Below the pieces are notes generated by a model. It was not told the DNA's origin and made no database searches. It saw only the letters and a program-made list of their open reading frames with translations. A stretch of 44,840 bases of DNA from DAIOEK01 sp964648485 (GTDB taxonomy: Bacteria > Chloroflexota > Anaerolineae > Anaerolineales > Anaerolineaceae), in NCBI GenBank assembly GCA_964648485.1, contig CAZYOF010000023.1, positions 1 through 44,840 on the forward strand, written 5' to 3'. The position numbers were made by a program, and so were the translations under genes. The stretch's first letter is position 1. Each line of letters starts with the position of its first letter. Shown piece after piece: positions 38,630 through 44,840 of this stretch.

Positions 38630-41142
38630 TATTTCATCAACCAGTCTAGTAAAGATAGCGCTTCTTTTTTACCACCATATCCTTCTTCTCCAGCAGGACC
38701 AACACACGATGGGCACCCGGAACTACATGGACATTTGCTGATAACCTCATATGCCATCTTGAGAATCTCATCCCAACGGTCATATGCGCCACGTGCAAGA
38801 CCTATTCCGCCTGGGATCTTATCATACAGGATGATGGCAGGTTGGTTTTCAAAATTCTTTGATTGGGCATCGCACAAAACTTCAATATCAGCGGTATCGC
38901 ACATCAGAAATAGGGGCGCAAGAGAACGAATTGCATACACAATTCCGCTTAGACCAGAACGAACACGAACATTCGTTTCTGCCTGTCTATGGCAGGCAGA
39001 GCACAATGTTATCAGATTTTCGAGCTGGTTTGCCGTTCTGGCATCAGGGAACAATTTAAACGGGGTTTTGTGGTGGACATGATGTTGTAAGTTATTCTCT
39101 GGCAATCCGCAATTTCTGCAACGGAATTGATCACGGGTTCTTACAGCAAGGCGGATATCTGACCAATCTGGACCATAATCATTAGGATCATTCAACCATA
39201 GACTTTTCTGCCTGAGTTCCTCAACTACTTCTTGCTTAATTAACTGGGTTAATCCAACTGTTTTTAACTCAGTTACCGGCATTTCTAATAACTGTGTATC
39301 CAATACCTCATGGGTAAACATTTTTATTCTCTTAAATCCTGATACCTGCGAAATTACCTGCAGATTATCAAAACTGAGCAATCCAACCGGCTTTACTTTT
39401 TCAGTAATGTGATTTGTGTTAAATATATCTATTGTTTGCAGAGGCTGCGTTTGATAATCTTCTAAACTGACATCTAATAAAGCAAATCGATCAGTTAGAT
39501 TAAGATCTTTGACTAAATATGTTTCGCCTTGATGAAAATATACAGCTCCTGGATGAACCATCCAATATGAACTTGTGAGATCTACTGTCCCGATTGTATG
39601 ATCTTCTGTTTTCAACAAGACCACATCGCCAGATGCATTTCTGAGGGAAACACCGCGAGCTGGATACTCGGAAGATGCCCAATAATGAGTGTTGTCTCTT
39701 TCCAGTATTTGTCCAATTGAAATGTAAAATTTTAGGAATTGTTCTATTGTATTTCCTTCAAGAGAACCAAATTTAAAGGGTATTGCAAATGGCAATTCAT
39801 ATACTGCGCATAATATATGCTGAAGGAGTATGAGTAGATGATTTGGATCAATGTATGCTTTTTCCGGAGAGAGGCCTAAAAAGTATTCAGGATGTGCAGC
39901 CAAATATTGATCCAGGGGATTATTGGTTGTCATGAGGATGGATAAGGCTTTTCGATTCTGACGACCGGCTCGTCCCATCTGCTGGACCGTCGAAGCGATT
40001 GATCCTGGATAACCGACTGAGAGGGATACATCCATCGAACCGATATCAATACCTAATTCCAATGCATTCGTGGTTATTACACCGCGTAATTTTCCATTTT
40101 GAAGTGCTGATTCGATTGATCTGCGAACCGAAGGGAGATAGCCTGCCCGATAAGTTGCCAGTAAATCTGCATGATCAGGGAAGTACTTACGATAATAATG
40201 GTAGATTAATTCAATCGTCTTTCGCGCCCGTCCAAATACAATCATTTGATTGTTCGTCCGAATCAATGGATCAATAATCTCAAGGCATTCAAATAATGCA
40301 CTATTTCTCAAACCCAAGTCTTCATTTACGATGGGCGGATTATAAATACCAAATATTCTTTCGGCTCGTCCAGAACCATCCTTATCCACTACTTCAATAT
40401 TTTCGATATCAAGGAGTGAACAAGCGTGGTCACTTGCATTAGAGATTGTCGCTGAGGTTAATATATAAACAGGGTTACTACCATAGTAGCTACAAATGCG
40501 ATTCAATCTACGAATTACATTGGCTACATGAGAGCCAAAAATTCCACGATAAGTATGAATTTCGTCAATAACTATCAAACTAAGATGACCGAAGAAATCT
40601 GCCCAATAGTTATGGCGAGGCAAAATTCCAAAATGAAGCATGTCTGGGTTGGTAATGACAATATCTGCCTGGTCTCTTATAATTTTTCTTTTTCCTGCCG
40701 GGGTATCTCCATCAAATACAAAAGTTTGAATCAGTTTCTCAGCCTCTGGCAATGAATAAGTAAGCCTATTCATTGACTTAAGTTGATCCTGTGCAAGAGC
40801 TTTTGTTGGAAAGATATACAAAGCCTTAGATCCAGGAGATGACAAGATGCAATCCATGGCTGGAATCTGGTAACAAAGGGATTTTCCACTGGAAGTTCCG
40901 GTGATAACCACCTGGTTTTGATGTTTTTTATAATTTATCCATGCTTGATTCTGGTGTGAATATAATTTATTGATACCATTGTTGTTCAATGTATTTCTTA
41001 TTATTGGTGTTAATTCAGCTGGAATATCAGTATAAATCGCATTTTTTGTTGGTATTGACGTGACAAACACGAAATTTCCTTTGGTGGAATCATGAAATTG
41101 CCAATTACGGTCATTAATTAATGTTGTAATTAAACTGCTCAT
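38629..41142 (-). CDS. mrfA: MrfA/YprA-like helicase with embedded HNH module
   Basis: 837 residues from the ATG at 41142. Superfamily 2 helicase core: GTSSGKSLCYQIP (Walker A), VIDEIHTYRG (DEIH box), TSATISNA, and QQMGRAGRQNR (motif VI). The C-terminal MZB/DUF1998 zinc domain holds C804, C806, C810 and C813 (CPCSSGCPSC). Just before it lies an HNH-nuclease-like block: C675-x2-C678, HHVHH ending at H691, N709 and C714-x2-C717-H718, within DQFRCRNCG and LENLITLCSACH. Standard MrfA lacks this. The upstream GTG at 41160 overlaps the -10 box and is rejected. It should unwind damaged DNA for the adjacent exonuclease. Confidence 0.9.
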   Translation of the reverse strand: MSSLITTLINDRNWQFHDSTKGNFVFVTSIPTKNAIYTDIPAELTPIIRNTLNNNGINKLYSHQNQAWINYKKHQNQVVITGTSSGKSLCYQIPAMDCILSSPGSKALYIFPTKALAQDQLKSMNRLTYSLPEAEKLIQTFVFDGDTPAGKRKIIRDQADIVITNPDMLHFGILPRHNYWADFFGHLSLIVIDEIHTYRGIFGSHVANVIRRLNRICSYYGSNPVYILTSATISNASDHACSLLDIENIEVVDKDGSGRAERIFGIYNPPIVNEDLGLRNSALFECLEIIDPLIRTNNQMIVFGRARKTIELIYHYYRKYFPDHADLLATYRAGYLPSVRRSIESALQNGKLRGVITTNALELGIDIGSMDVSLSVGYPGSIASTVQQMGRAGRQNRKALSILMTTNNPLDQYLAAHPEYFLGLSPEKAYIDPNHLLILLQHILCAVYELPFAIPFKFGSLEGNTIEQFLKFYISIGQILERDNTHYWASSEYPARGVSLRNASGDVVLLKTEDHTIGTVDLTSSYWMVHPGAVYFHQGETYLVKDLNLTDRFALLDVSLEDYQTQPLQTIDIFNTNHITEKVKPVGLLSFDNLQVISQVSGFKRIKMFTHEVLDTQLLEMPVTELKTVGLTQLIKQEVVEELRQKSLWLNDPNDYGPDWSDIRLAVRTRDQFRCRNCGLPENNLQHHVHHKTPFKLFPDARTANQLENLITLCSACHRQAETNVRVRSGLSGIVYAIRSLAPLFLMCDTADIEVLCDAQSKNFENQPAIILYDKIPGGIGLARGAYDRWDEILKMAYEVISKCPCSSGCPSCVGPAGEEGYGGKKEALSLLDWLMK

Positions 41143-41151
41143 ATGTTCGAT

Positions 41152-41157
41152 ATTATA
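41152..41157 (-). promoter_or_regulatory. -10 box of mrfA (near-leaderless)
   Basis: On the minus strand a perfect TATAAT lies nine bases before the ATG at 41142, so the leader would be only two or three bases. There is no ribosome-binding site and no good -35 box. Confidence 0.45.
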
Positions 41158-41197
41158 CACGGTGATATGTGGAGGGGAAATAGAGGATGTATTGCAA

Positions 41198-41226
41198 TTG
41201 CGACAACTACCAAATCAGTTTATACT
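41198..41226 (+). promoter_or_regulatory. Promoter of the LmbE-like gene
   Basis: TTGCGA (41198-41203), a 17-base spacer and TATACT (41221-41226). The start would be near 41233, giving a 21-base leader that carries CGGAG before the ATG at 41254. Confidence 0.6.
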
Positions 41227-41253
41227 GTCCATATTCCCATTTCGGAGTTTTAT

Positions 41254-42048
41254 ATGACAAGAAAGCGTGTCCTTGTGATTGTTCCACACCCTGATGACGC
41301 CGAATATCACGCGGGCGGCTTAATAGCAAAGATGATCGATGATGATATGGAGGTGTTATATCTCATTGCCACCGATGGAAGATGTGGAAGCTATTCACAG
41401 CCTCCTCTGGATTTGGCTGAATTACGAAGACAGGAAGCAATGGAAGCTGCAATATTTATGGGTGCTCAGGTAGAATTTTTGAATTATTCCGATTTTGAAT
41501 TAGATAGAGCGCCTTTTGTAGAAATCAGAGAAAAGATAATTAGAAAAATTCGTGAATTTAAGCCTGAAGTTGTGATTGCAGAGGATCCTTATCAAAAAGA
41601 TCAGGTGCATCCAGATCACCGGTTTTTGGCGTATGCCGCCTCAGACGCGGTGAATTTCTCCCAATTGCCCAATATTTTCCCAACACATTTAAACGAAGGC
41701 TTGCTACCACATTATGTGATAGAGAAATATTTATACACTGAAGATCCTTCCAGAATAAATCAGATTATCGACGTTACTGAATATGCAGAAAAAAAACTAT
41801 ATGCCATGCAAAGACACCAAAGCCAGGTGGAATTCTTGGTAAAAGATGTTTTAAGACAGGCAGAGACTGCTGGTCTAACAGCACTAATCATGCCTGATGG
41901 TTTGCAAAGTGATCCATTTCAATTGCTCTCATTGGCTATGCTTACCCAGATGTCAGAAATCGGTAAATCTGCCGGTATAAAATATGGTGAAGGATACCGG
42001 TACTCACGTTTTCATCCTGCAATAGAAACAATCCTGCAAAGTAAATAA
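41254..42048 (+). CDS. LmbE/PIG-L family deacetylase
   Basis: 264 residues from the ATG at 41254, which follows CGGAGTT. The zinc motif PHPDDAEYHAGG (Pro-His-Pro-Asp-Asp, residues about 10-14) and the second histidine in HPDHR are those of N-acetylglucosamine deacetylases such as BshB and MshB, and of LmbE. The substrate may be an N-acetyl sugar conjugate; bacillithiol- or mycothiol-type thiol synthesis is a possibility but no partner glycosyltransferase is present. The frame extends upstream to 41143, but it runs over the divergent mrfA promoter and is not conserved. An MFS transporter follows after 22 bases. Confidence 0.88.
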   Translation: MTRKRVLVIVPHPDDAEYHAGGLIAKMIDDDMEVLYLIATDGRCGSYSQPPLDLAELRRQEAMEAAIFMGAQVEFLNYSDFELDRAPFVEIREKIIRKIREFKPEVVIAEDPYQKDQVHPDHRFLAYAASDAVNFSQLPNIFPTHLNEGLLPHYVIEKYLYTEDPSRINQIIDVTEYAEKKLYAMQRHQSQVEFLVKDVLRQAETAGLTALIMPDGLQSDPFQLLSLAMLTQMSEIGKSAGIKYGEGYRYSRFHPAIETILQSK

Positions 42049-42070
42049 TCTAAGAAAAAGGGAATCGAAA

Positions 42071-43399
42071 ATGAAAAAACCCGGTAAGTTCTACCCAATT
42101 TTTGTTGTTATCGTCTTTTCTTTATTCATGCTGCTTCATCAGACTGACAAACTTATGATTGGTTCTTTGCAACTACCAATCAGCGAATCTTTTAAATTAA
42201 ATGATTTTCAATGGGGATTGATAAATTCTGGGGCATTAATCGTTGGAACGATACTATACCCTATTTGGGGGTACTTATATGATCGGTATTCAAGAGCTAA
42301 GCTACTTGCCCTGGCATCATTTATATGGGGAGCAACCACATGGTTCAGCTCAGTGGTAAGAACCTATACTGGTTTTCTAGTTACCCGATCTTCCACAGGG
42401 ATTGATGATTCTGCATACCCCGGTTTGTATAGCCTGGTAGCGGATTATTTTGCTCCAAAGATTCGCGGTAGAGTATACGGAATTTTACAGCTAACACAGC
42501 CAATAGGCTACCTTCTAGGAATGATTTTAGCTCTGATGGTTGCGCCTTTATTGGCAAATGTAATACCAGGTATGGATGGCTGGCGGATGATTTTTATCAT
42601 CACCGGATCCCTGGGTATTGTGATGGCGATTATAATTTTCTTTGGAATTCGAGAAATGCCCCGCGGAAAATCTGAGCCTGAATTTCAGGGAATGGAAGAT
42701 TTCGGGCAATTTAAATTTAACTGGGCATCTGTAAAAGATGTGATGAAAAAGAAAACCATGTGGTTTGTATTTCTACAGGGATTTGCGGGCGTCTTTCCCT
42801 GGAATGTAATCACCTTTTTCTTCTTTGGATATTTGATGACAGAACGGGGTTATGACAACGATTCTGTACTCATGACAATGGCGCCCATTGTATTAATTTT
42901 GGCGGGTGGATATTTCGTAGGTGGAGCTTTAGGAGACTGGCTATTCAAGAGAACTCTAAAAGGCAGAATTATCATTTCCAGTGTTGGTGTGATTTTAGGT
43001 GCAATTTTCTTATTCTTCGCATTACTCACTCCGGTTGAGCAGAGAACAACATTCTTTATTTTGATGAGCCTTACAGCTTTATTTATGCCGTTTTCGTCAC
43101 CCAATGTAATATCTACAGTCTTTGATATCTCTTTGCCAGAAGTACGAAGTACGGCACAGGCTGTAGAGTACTTTGTTGAAAATAGCGGTGCTGCTCTTGC
43201 CCCGACAATCGCTGGCGCAATTGCATTATCCACAGGTAGTAAACAAACTGCAATTATGGTAGTTTGTATCACGGCATGGATATTGTGCTTTTTCCTTTAT
43301 TTGGGGGCACTGCTCTTTATTGAGAAAGATATTAAATCACTACGCAATACACTGGCAGAAAGGGCTGATAGTGCCAGAGCATCAAATATTCCGGTATAG
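42071..43399 (+). CDS. Major facilitator superfamily transporter
   Basis: 442 residues with twelve predicted membrane helices and a charged central loop (about 195-235). The loop 2-3 motif GYLYDRYSRAKLL corresponds to the MFS G-x-x-x-D-R-x-x-R/K signature, and a related GDWLFKRTLKGR sits between helices 8 and 9. Helix 1 has an acidic residue (HQTDKLMIG), and SFMPFSSPNVIST is in the C-half. Substrate unknown; the pattern resembles organic anion or spinster-type carriers. It is probably co-transcribed with the LmbE-like gene and abuts the convergent FmdB gene with no spare bases. Confidence 0.88.
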   Translation: MKKPGKFYPIFVVIVFSLFMLLHQTDKLMIGSLQLPISESFKLNDFQWGLINSGALIVGTILYPIWGYLYDRYSRAKLLALASFIWGATTWFSSVVRTYTGFLVTRSSTGIDDSAYPGLYSLVADYFAPKIRGRVYGILQLTQPIGYLLGMILALMVAPLLANVIPGMDGWRMIFIITGSLGIVMAIIIFFGIREMPRGKSEPEFQGMEDFGQFKFNWASVKDVMKKKTMWFVFLQGFAGVFPWNVITFFFFGYLMTERGYDNDSVLMTMAPIVLILAGGYFVGGALGDWLFKRTLKGRIIISSVGVILGAIFLFFALLTPVEQRTTFFILMSLTALFMPFSSPNVISTVFDISLPEVRSTAQAVEYFVENSGAALAPTIAGAIALSTGSKQTAIMVVCITAWILCFFLYLGALLFIEKDIKSLRNTLAERADSARASNIPV

Positions 43400-43627
43400 T
43401 TAATGACCGCATGAAGCGCAGTTTTTTCCACTGCAACCTGAACAACCTCCGCCTGAACTGGCAGAGGTTGTTTTTCCTTGCGTGTGTGAAAAGCATGTAG
43501 TTAATACTCGAGTAGTATGAGTACCATGACAATGTGCGCACTCTGCCGCCTCATCTGCCTGGGAAATTGAACAAATTATTTCAAATCGGGATCCACACTC
43601 GTTACATAAAAATTCGTAAATTGGCAT
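43400..43627 (-). CDS. FmdB-type zinc ribbon protein
   Basis: 75 residues. The N-terminal zinc ribbon MPIYEFLCNECG...CAHCHG has two CxxC pairs, the pattern of the FmdB/CxxC_CxxC_SSSS family of putative regulators. The C-terminus is rich in Gly, Ser and Cys (GGGCSGCSGKNCASCGH), which could bind more metal. Start two bases after the stop of the upstream membrane gene, with RBS GAGGGA. Role unknown; members are often next to amidase or formamidase genes, which are not seen here. Confidence 0.82.
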   Translation of the reverse strand: MPIYEFLCNECGSRFEIICSISQADEAAECAHCHGTHTTRVLTTCFSHTQGKTTSASSGGGCSGCSGKNCASCGH

Positions 43628-43628
43628 A

Positions 43629-44732
43629 TTATCCCTCTAATGATTCAGATTGTTGATAGTGGGAGCGGTAATATATTATCAGCAATAAAATCAAGATATG
43701 AATTGCTGCAATTCCTATTGAGGAGAATTGATCGTAATAAAATATTAACAGATTCAGTGTTGTGATCAATAAAATCATTCCTAGATATGCAAGAGAAATA
43801 CCCAGATTCTCTTTTTTGAAAATCAAGAGAATTGATGACACTAACAGTATCAAACCGATCATGGCTTCGAGAATTACTCGACCTGTTAACCAATCCAGAC
43901 CGGAAGTAGGTGTAATTAGTTGCGATTGGATGTAAGGGCGGATCACATTACTTATTGCTTCAACAGAGGAAATTGACCAAAAAAACCTGAATGGAAAAAT
44001 GAAAAGATATGCACTCAAGATCAGTGTAGATAAGATAATTGCATAATAGATATTCTTTCTGGTAAAAAATCTTGCTTTAATTTGAATATACTTACGATAG
44101 ATTCGGTCTGTAAAAAAGTATTGCCTTTCAATTGTTGATACTTTTTCTGATTCTACAAAGTGTAACAATTCTTCAGCGAGATGGCGGTATTGCGGATCTG
44201 GAGAATTTTCACGGATATTCTGAAGGGTAATGAATAGTTCAGTTCTTTCTTCCTTATCCAATTCATGTTCAAGCACTTCTTCCATGAGATCAAATGCATG
44301 ATACAGGGCAGCTTTATCTGTGACGACATTATTCTTTTTCGCCTGCAAATAGAGTATCGAGGCAATTATGAAAAATGAATAAATGATTGGCGCAGCAGGT
44401 GGATAAAAATAATCATTATTACTTGTAATGAATTTTCCTACTTCATCCATAAACAAGCCCATACCAAGACCCGTAAAAATTGCGCTTATGGAGTATACCC
44501 ATCGGTTAGCAAATTGTAATGGTAAGACAGCAGCAAAATACAAAAATAATCCACCCCAAAGAACATGGGCAATATGCAAATTTCCGCCGCCGATTTTGGG
44601 GAAACCAGTTAAATTCAAAAATATACGTGTAAGCGTTACGGAGAGTGCAAAACTGATAAGCATGAGCAGTAAGTATCTTACCGCGCCAGCCCTCTGCACC
44701 GAACGGTTAATTCTCTGCAGACTCTCAATCAT
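43629..44732 (-). CDS. Multi-span membrane protein of unknown function
   Basis: 367 residues. Four membrane helices in the N-terminal part (about 18-38, 52-72, 80-100 with GLGMGLFMDEVGKF, 113-130), a cytoplasmic, acidic helical region (about 140-225; AFDLMEEVLEHELDKEERTEL), then four more helices (about 230-350). I recognise no known family. The segment IGGGNLHIAHVLWGG at the second helix and the EVGK motif at the third are its most distinctive stretches and contain charged residues within the membrane, suggesting transport or ligand binding. It is co-transcribed with FmdB, and its start lies 53 bases from the tRNA. Confidence 0.7.
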   Translation of the reverse strand: MIESLQRINRSVQRAGAVRYLLLMLISFALSVTLTRIFLNLTGFPKIGGGNLHIAHVLWGGLFLYFAAVLPLQFANRWVYSISAIFTGLGMGLFMDEVGKFITSNNDYFYPPAAPIIYSFFIIASILYLQAKKNNVVTDKAALYHAFDLMEEVLEHELDKEERTELFITLQNIRENSPDPQYRHLAEELLHFVESEKVSTIERQYFFTDRIYRKYIQIKARFFTRKNIYYAIILSTLILSAYLFIFPFRFFWSISSVEAISNVIRPYIQSQLITPTSGLDWLTGRVILEAMIGLILLVSSILLIFKKENLGISLAYLGMILLITTLNLLIFYYDQFSSIGIAAIHILILLLIIYYRSHYQQSESLEG

Positions 44733-44751
44733 AGTTTAGAATATACCATAC

Positions 44752-44772
44752 AAAAAACCCGCAAAGCGGGTT
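44752..44772 (-). terminator. Terminator of the tRNA gene
   Basis: On the minus strand AACCCGC, loop TTT, GCGGGTT, then TTTT. It follows the tRNA 3' end by 12 bases and separates it from the membrane protein gene. Confidence 0.85.
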
Positions 44773-44784
44773 CATAATATCAAG

Positions 44785-44840
44785 TGGCGAGGGTGGGATT
44801 TGAACCCACAACCAATGGCTTATGAGTCCACTGCTCCACC
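44785..44840 (-). tRNA. tRNA with CAU anticodon, Met or Ile2 (3' part, cut by window end)
   Basis: Read on the minus strand, the acceptor strand CCTCGCC-A ends at 44785 with no encoded CCA. The T arm is GTGGG-TTCAAAT-CCCAC and the anticodon loop CTCATAA gives CAU. The anticodon stem pairs GUGG with CCAU and has an A-G opposition next to the loop (positions 31-39). The 5' acceptor strand and most of the D arm are outside the window, so elongator Met and lysidine-modified Ile2 cannot be separated here. Confidence 0.88.

Noticed and set aside
41143..41253. Extended N-terminus of the LmbE-like protein
   Set aside because: The extra residues are not family-like, cross the divergent mrfA promoter and cover the gene's own promoter at 41198-41226. 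The ATG at 41254 has a ribosome-binding site.
1..44840. CRISPR arrays, insertion sequences, prophage genes
   Set aside because: No regularly spaced direct repeats, no transposase or phage-type protein and no terminal inverted repeats were seen on reading both strands by eye.

Overview
This 44.8 kb window looks like bacterial chromosome from a member of the Chloroflexota, most likely Anaerolineae or a related lineage. The reasons are gene content and style: an archaeal-type phosphoglycerate mutase, a spermidine-synthase-like protein with its own membrane domain, glycine-rich membrane proteins, moderate-to-low GC (about 40% by eye) and very tight gene packing. This placement is an inference; no rRNA is present. 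The window is cut at both ends inside RNA genes: the 5' part of tmRNA (ssrA) on the left and the 3' part of a CAU-anticodon tRNA on the right, both on the minus strand. No stretch longer than about 120 bases lacks a gene, promoter or terminator, and I see no insertion sequence, phage gene or CRISPR array.

Left part (1-6650): a sigma-70 family factor, a DegV-family lipid-binding protein and a small single-span membrane protein form an overlapping unit. A glutaredoxin and a small unknown protein lie on the other strand. A MarR regulator then heads an operon for a heterodimeric ABC exporter with one degenerate and one consensus ATP site.

Centre of interest (6667-13287): a seven-gene operon encodes what looks like a complete bacterial ubiquitin-like conjugation system. 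In order these are a GntR-type winged helix fused to an E1-like (ThiF/MoeB fold) enzyme, a four-span membrane protein with a RING-like zinc module, a YukD-like ubiquitin-like (Ubl) domain fused to an E2 enzyme, a stand-alone Ubl, a JAMM/JAB metalloprotease, a membrane FHA protein and a secreted, membrane-anchored von Willebrand A protein. A clear promoter precedes the first gene. A 27-bp dyad with a FadR/GntR-type core lies over its start point, so the E1 fusion probably represses its own operon. A bidirectional terminator closes the unit. Every enzyme needed to activate (E1), transfer (E2, possible E3) and remove (JAB) a Ubl is present. The fused and free Ubls are about 62% identical by hand count and end at the same glycine.

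Middle (13299-21052): a small DUF4870 membrane protein, then fmt, glycerol kinase, a short GlpA-like glycerol-3-phosphate dehydrogenase, three genes resembling the iron-sulfur and cytochrome b subunits of succinate dehydrogenase, a ketopantoate reductase and a ferritin-like/VIT1 iron transporter. The glp/sdh-like genes suggest a membrane complex that oxidises glycerol-3-phosphate into the quinone pool through SDH-type electron carriers.

Right part (21053-44840): mutS and an EAL-HDOD signalling protein (minus strand); an orphan MalK/UgpC-type ATPase and apgM (plus strand); a DUF1461 protein and the spermidine-synthase-like protein (minus); alaS and an aspartase-like lyase (plus). Next comes a minus-strand series mrfA-mrfB-hpt-purA-purB, joining DNA repair to hypoxanthine-to-AMP salvage. 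Here the MrfA helicase carries an unexpected HNH module. The window ends with a LmbE-like deacetylase, an MFS transporter, a FmdB zinc ribbon, a membrane protein of unknown function and the tRNA. Several genes (fmt, mutS, mrfA, the spermidine-synthase-like gene, perhaps the sigma factor) have a canonical -10 box only 6-10 bases before their start codon, which suggests leaderless transcripts.
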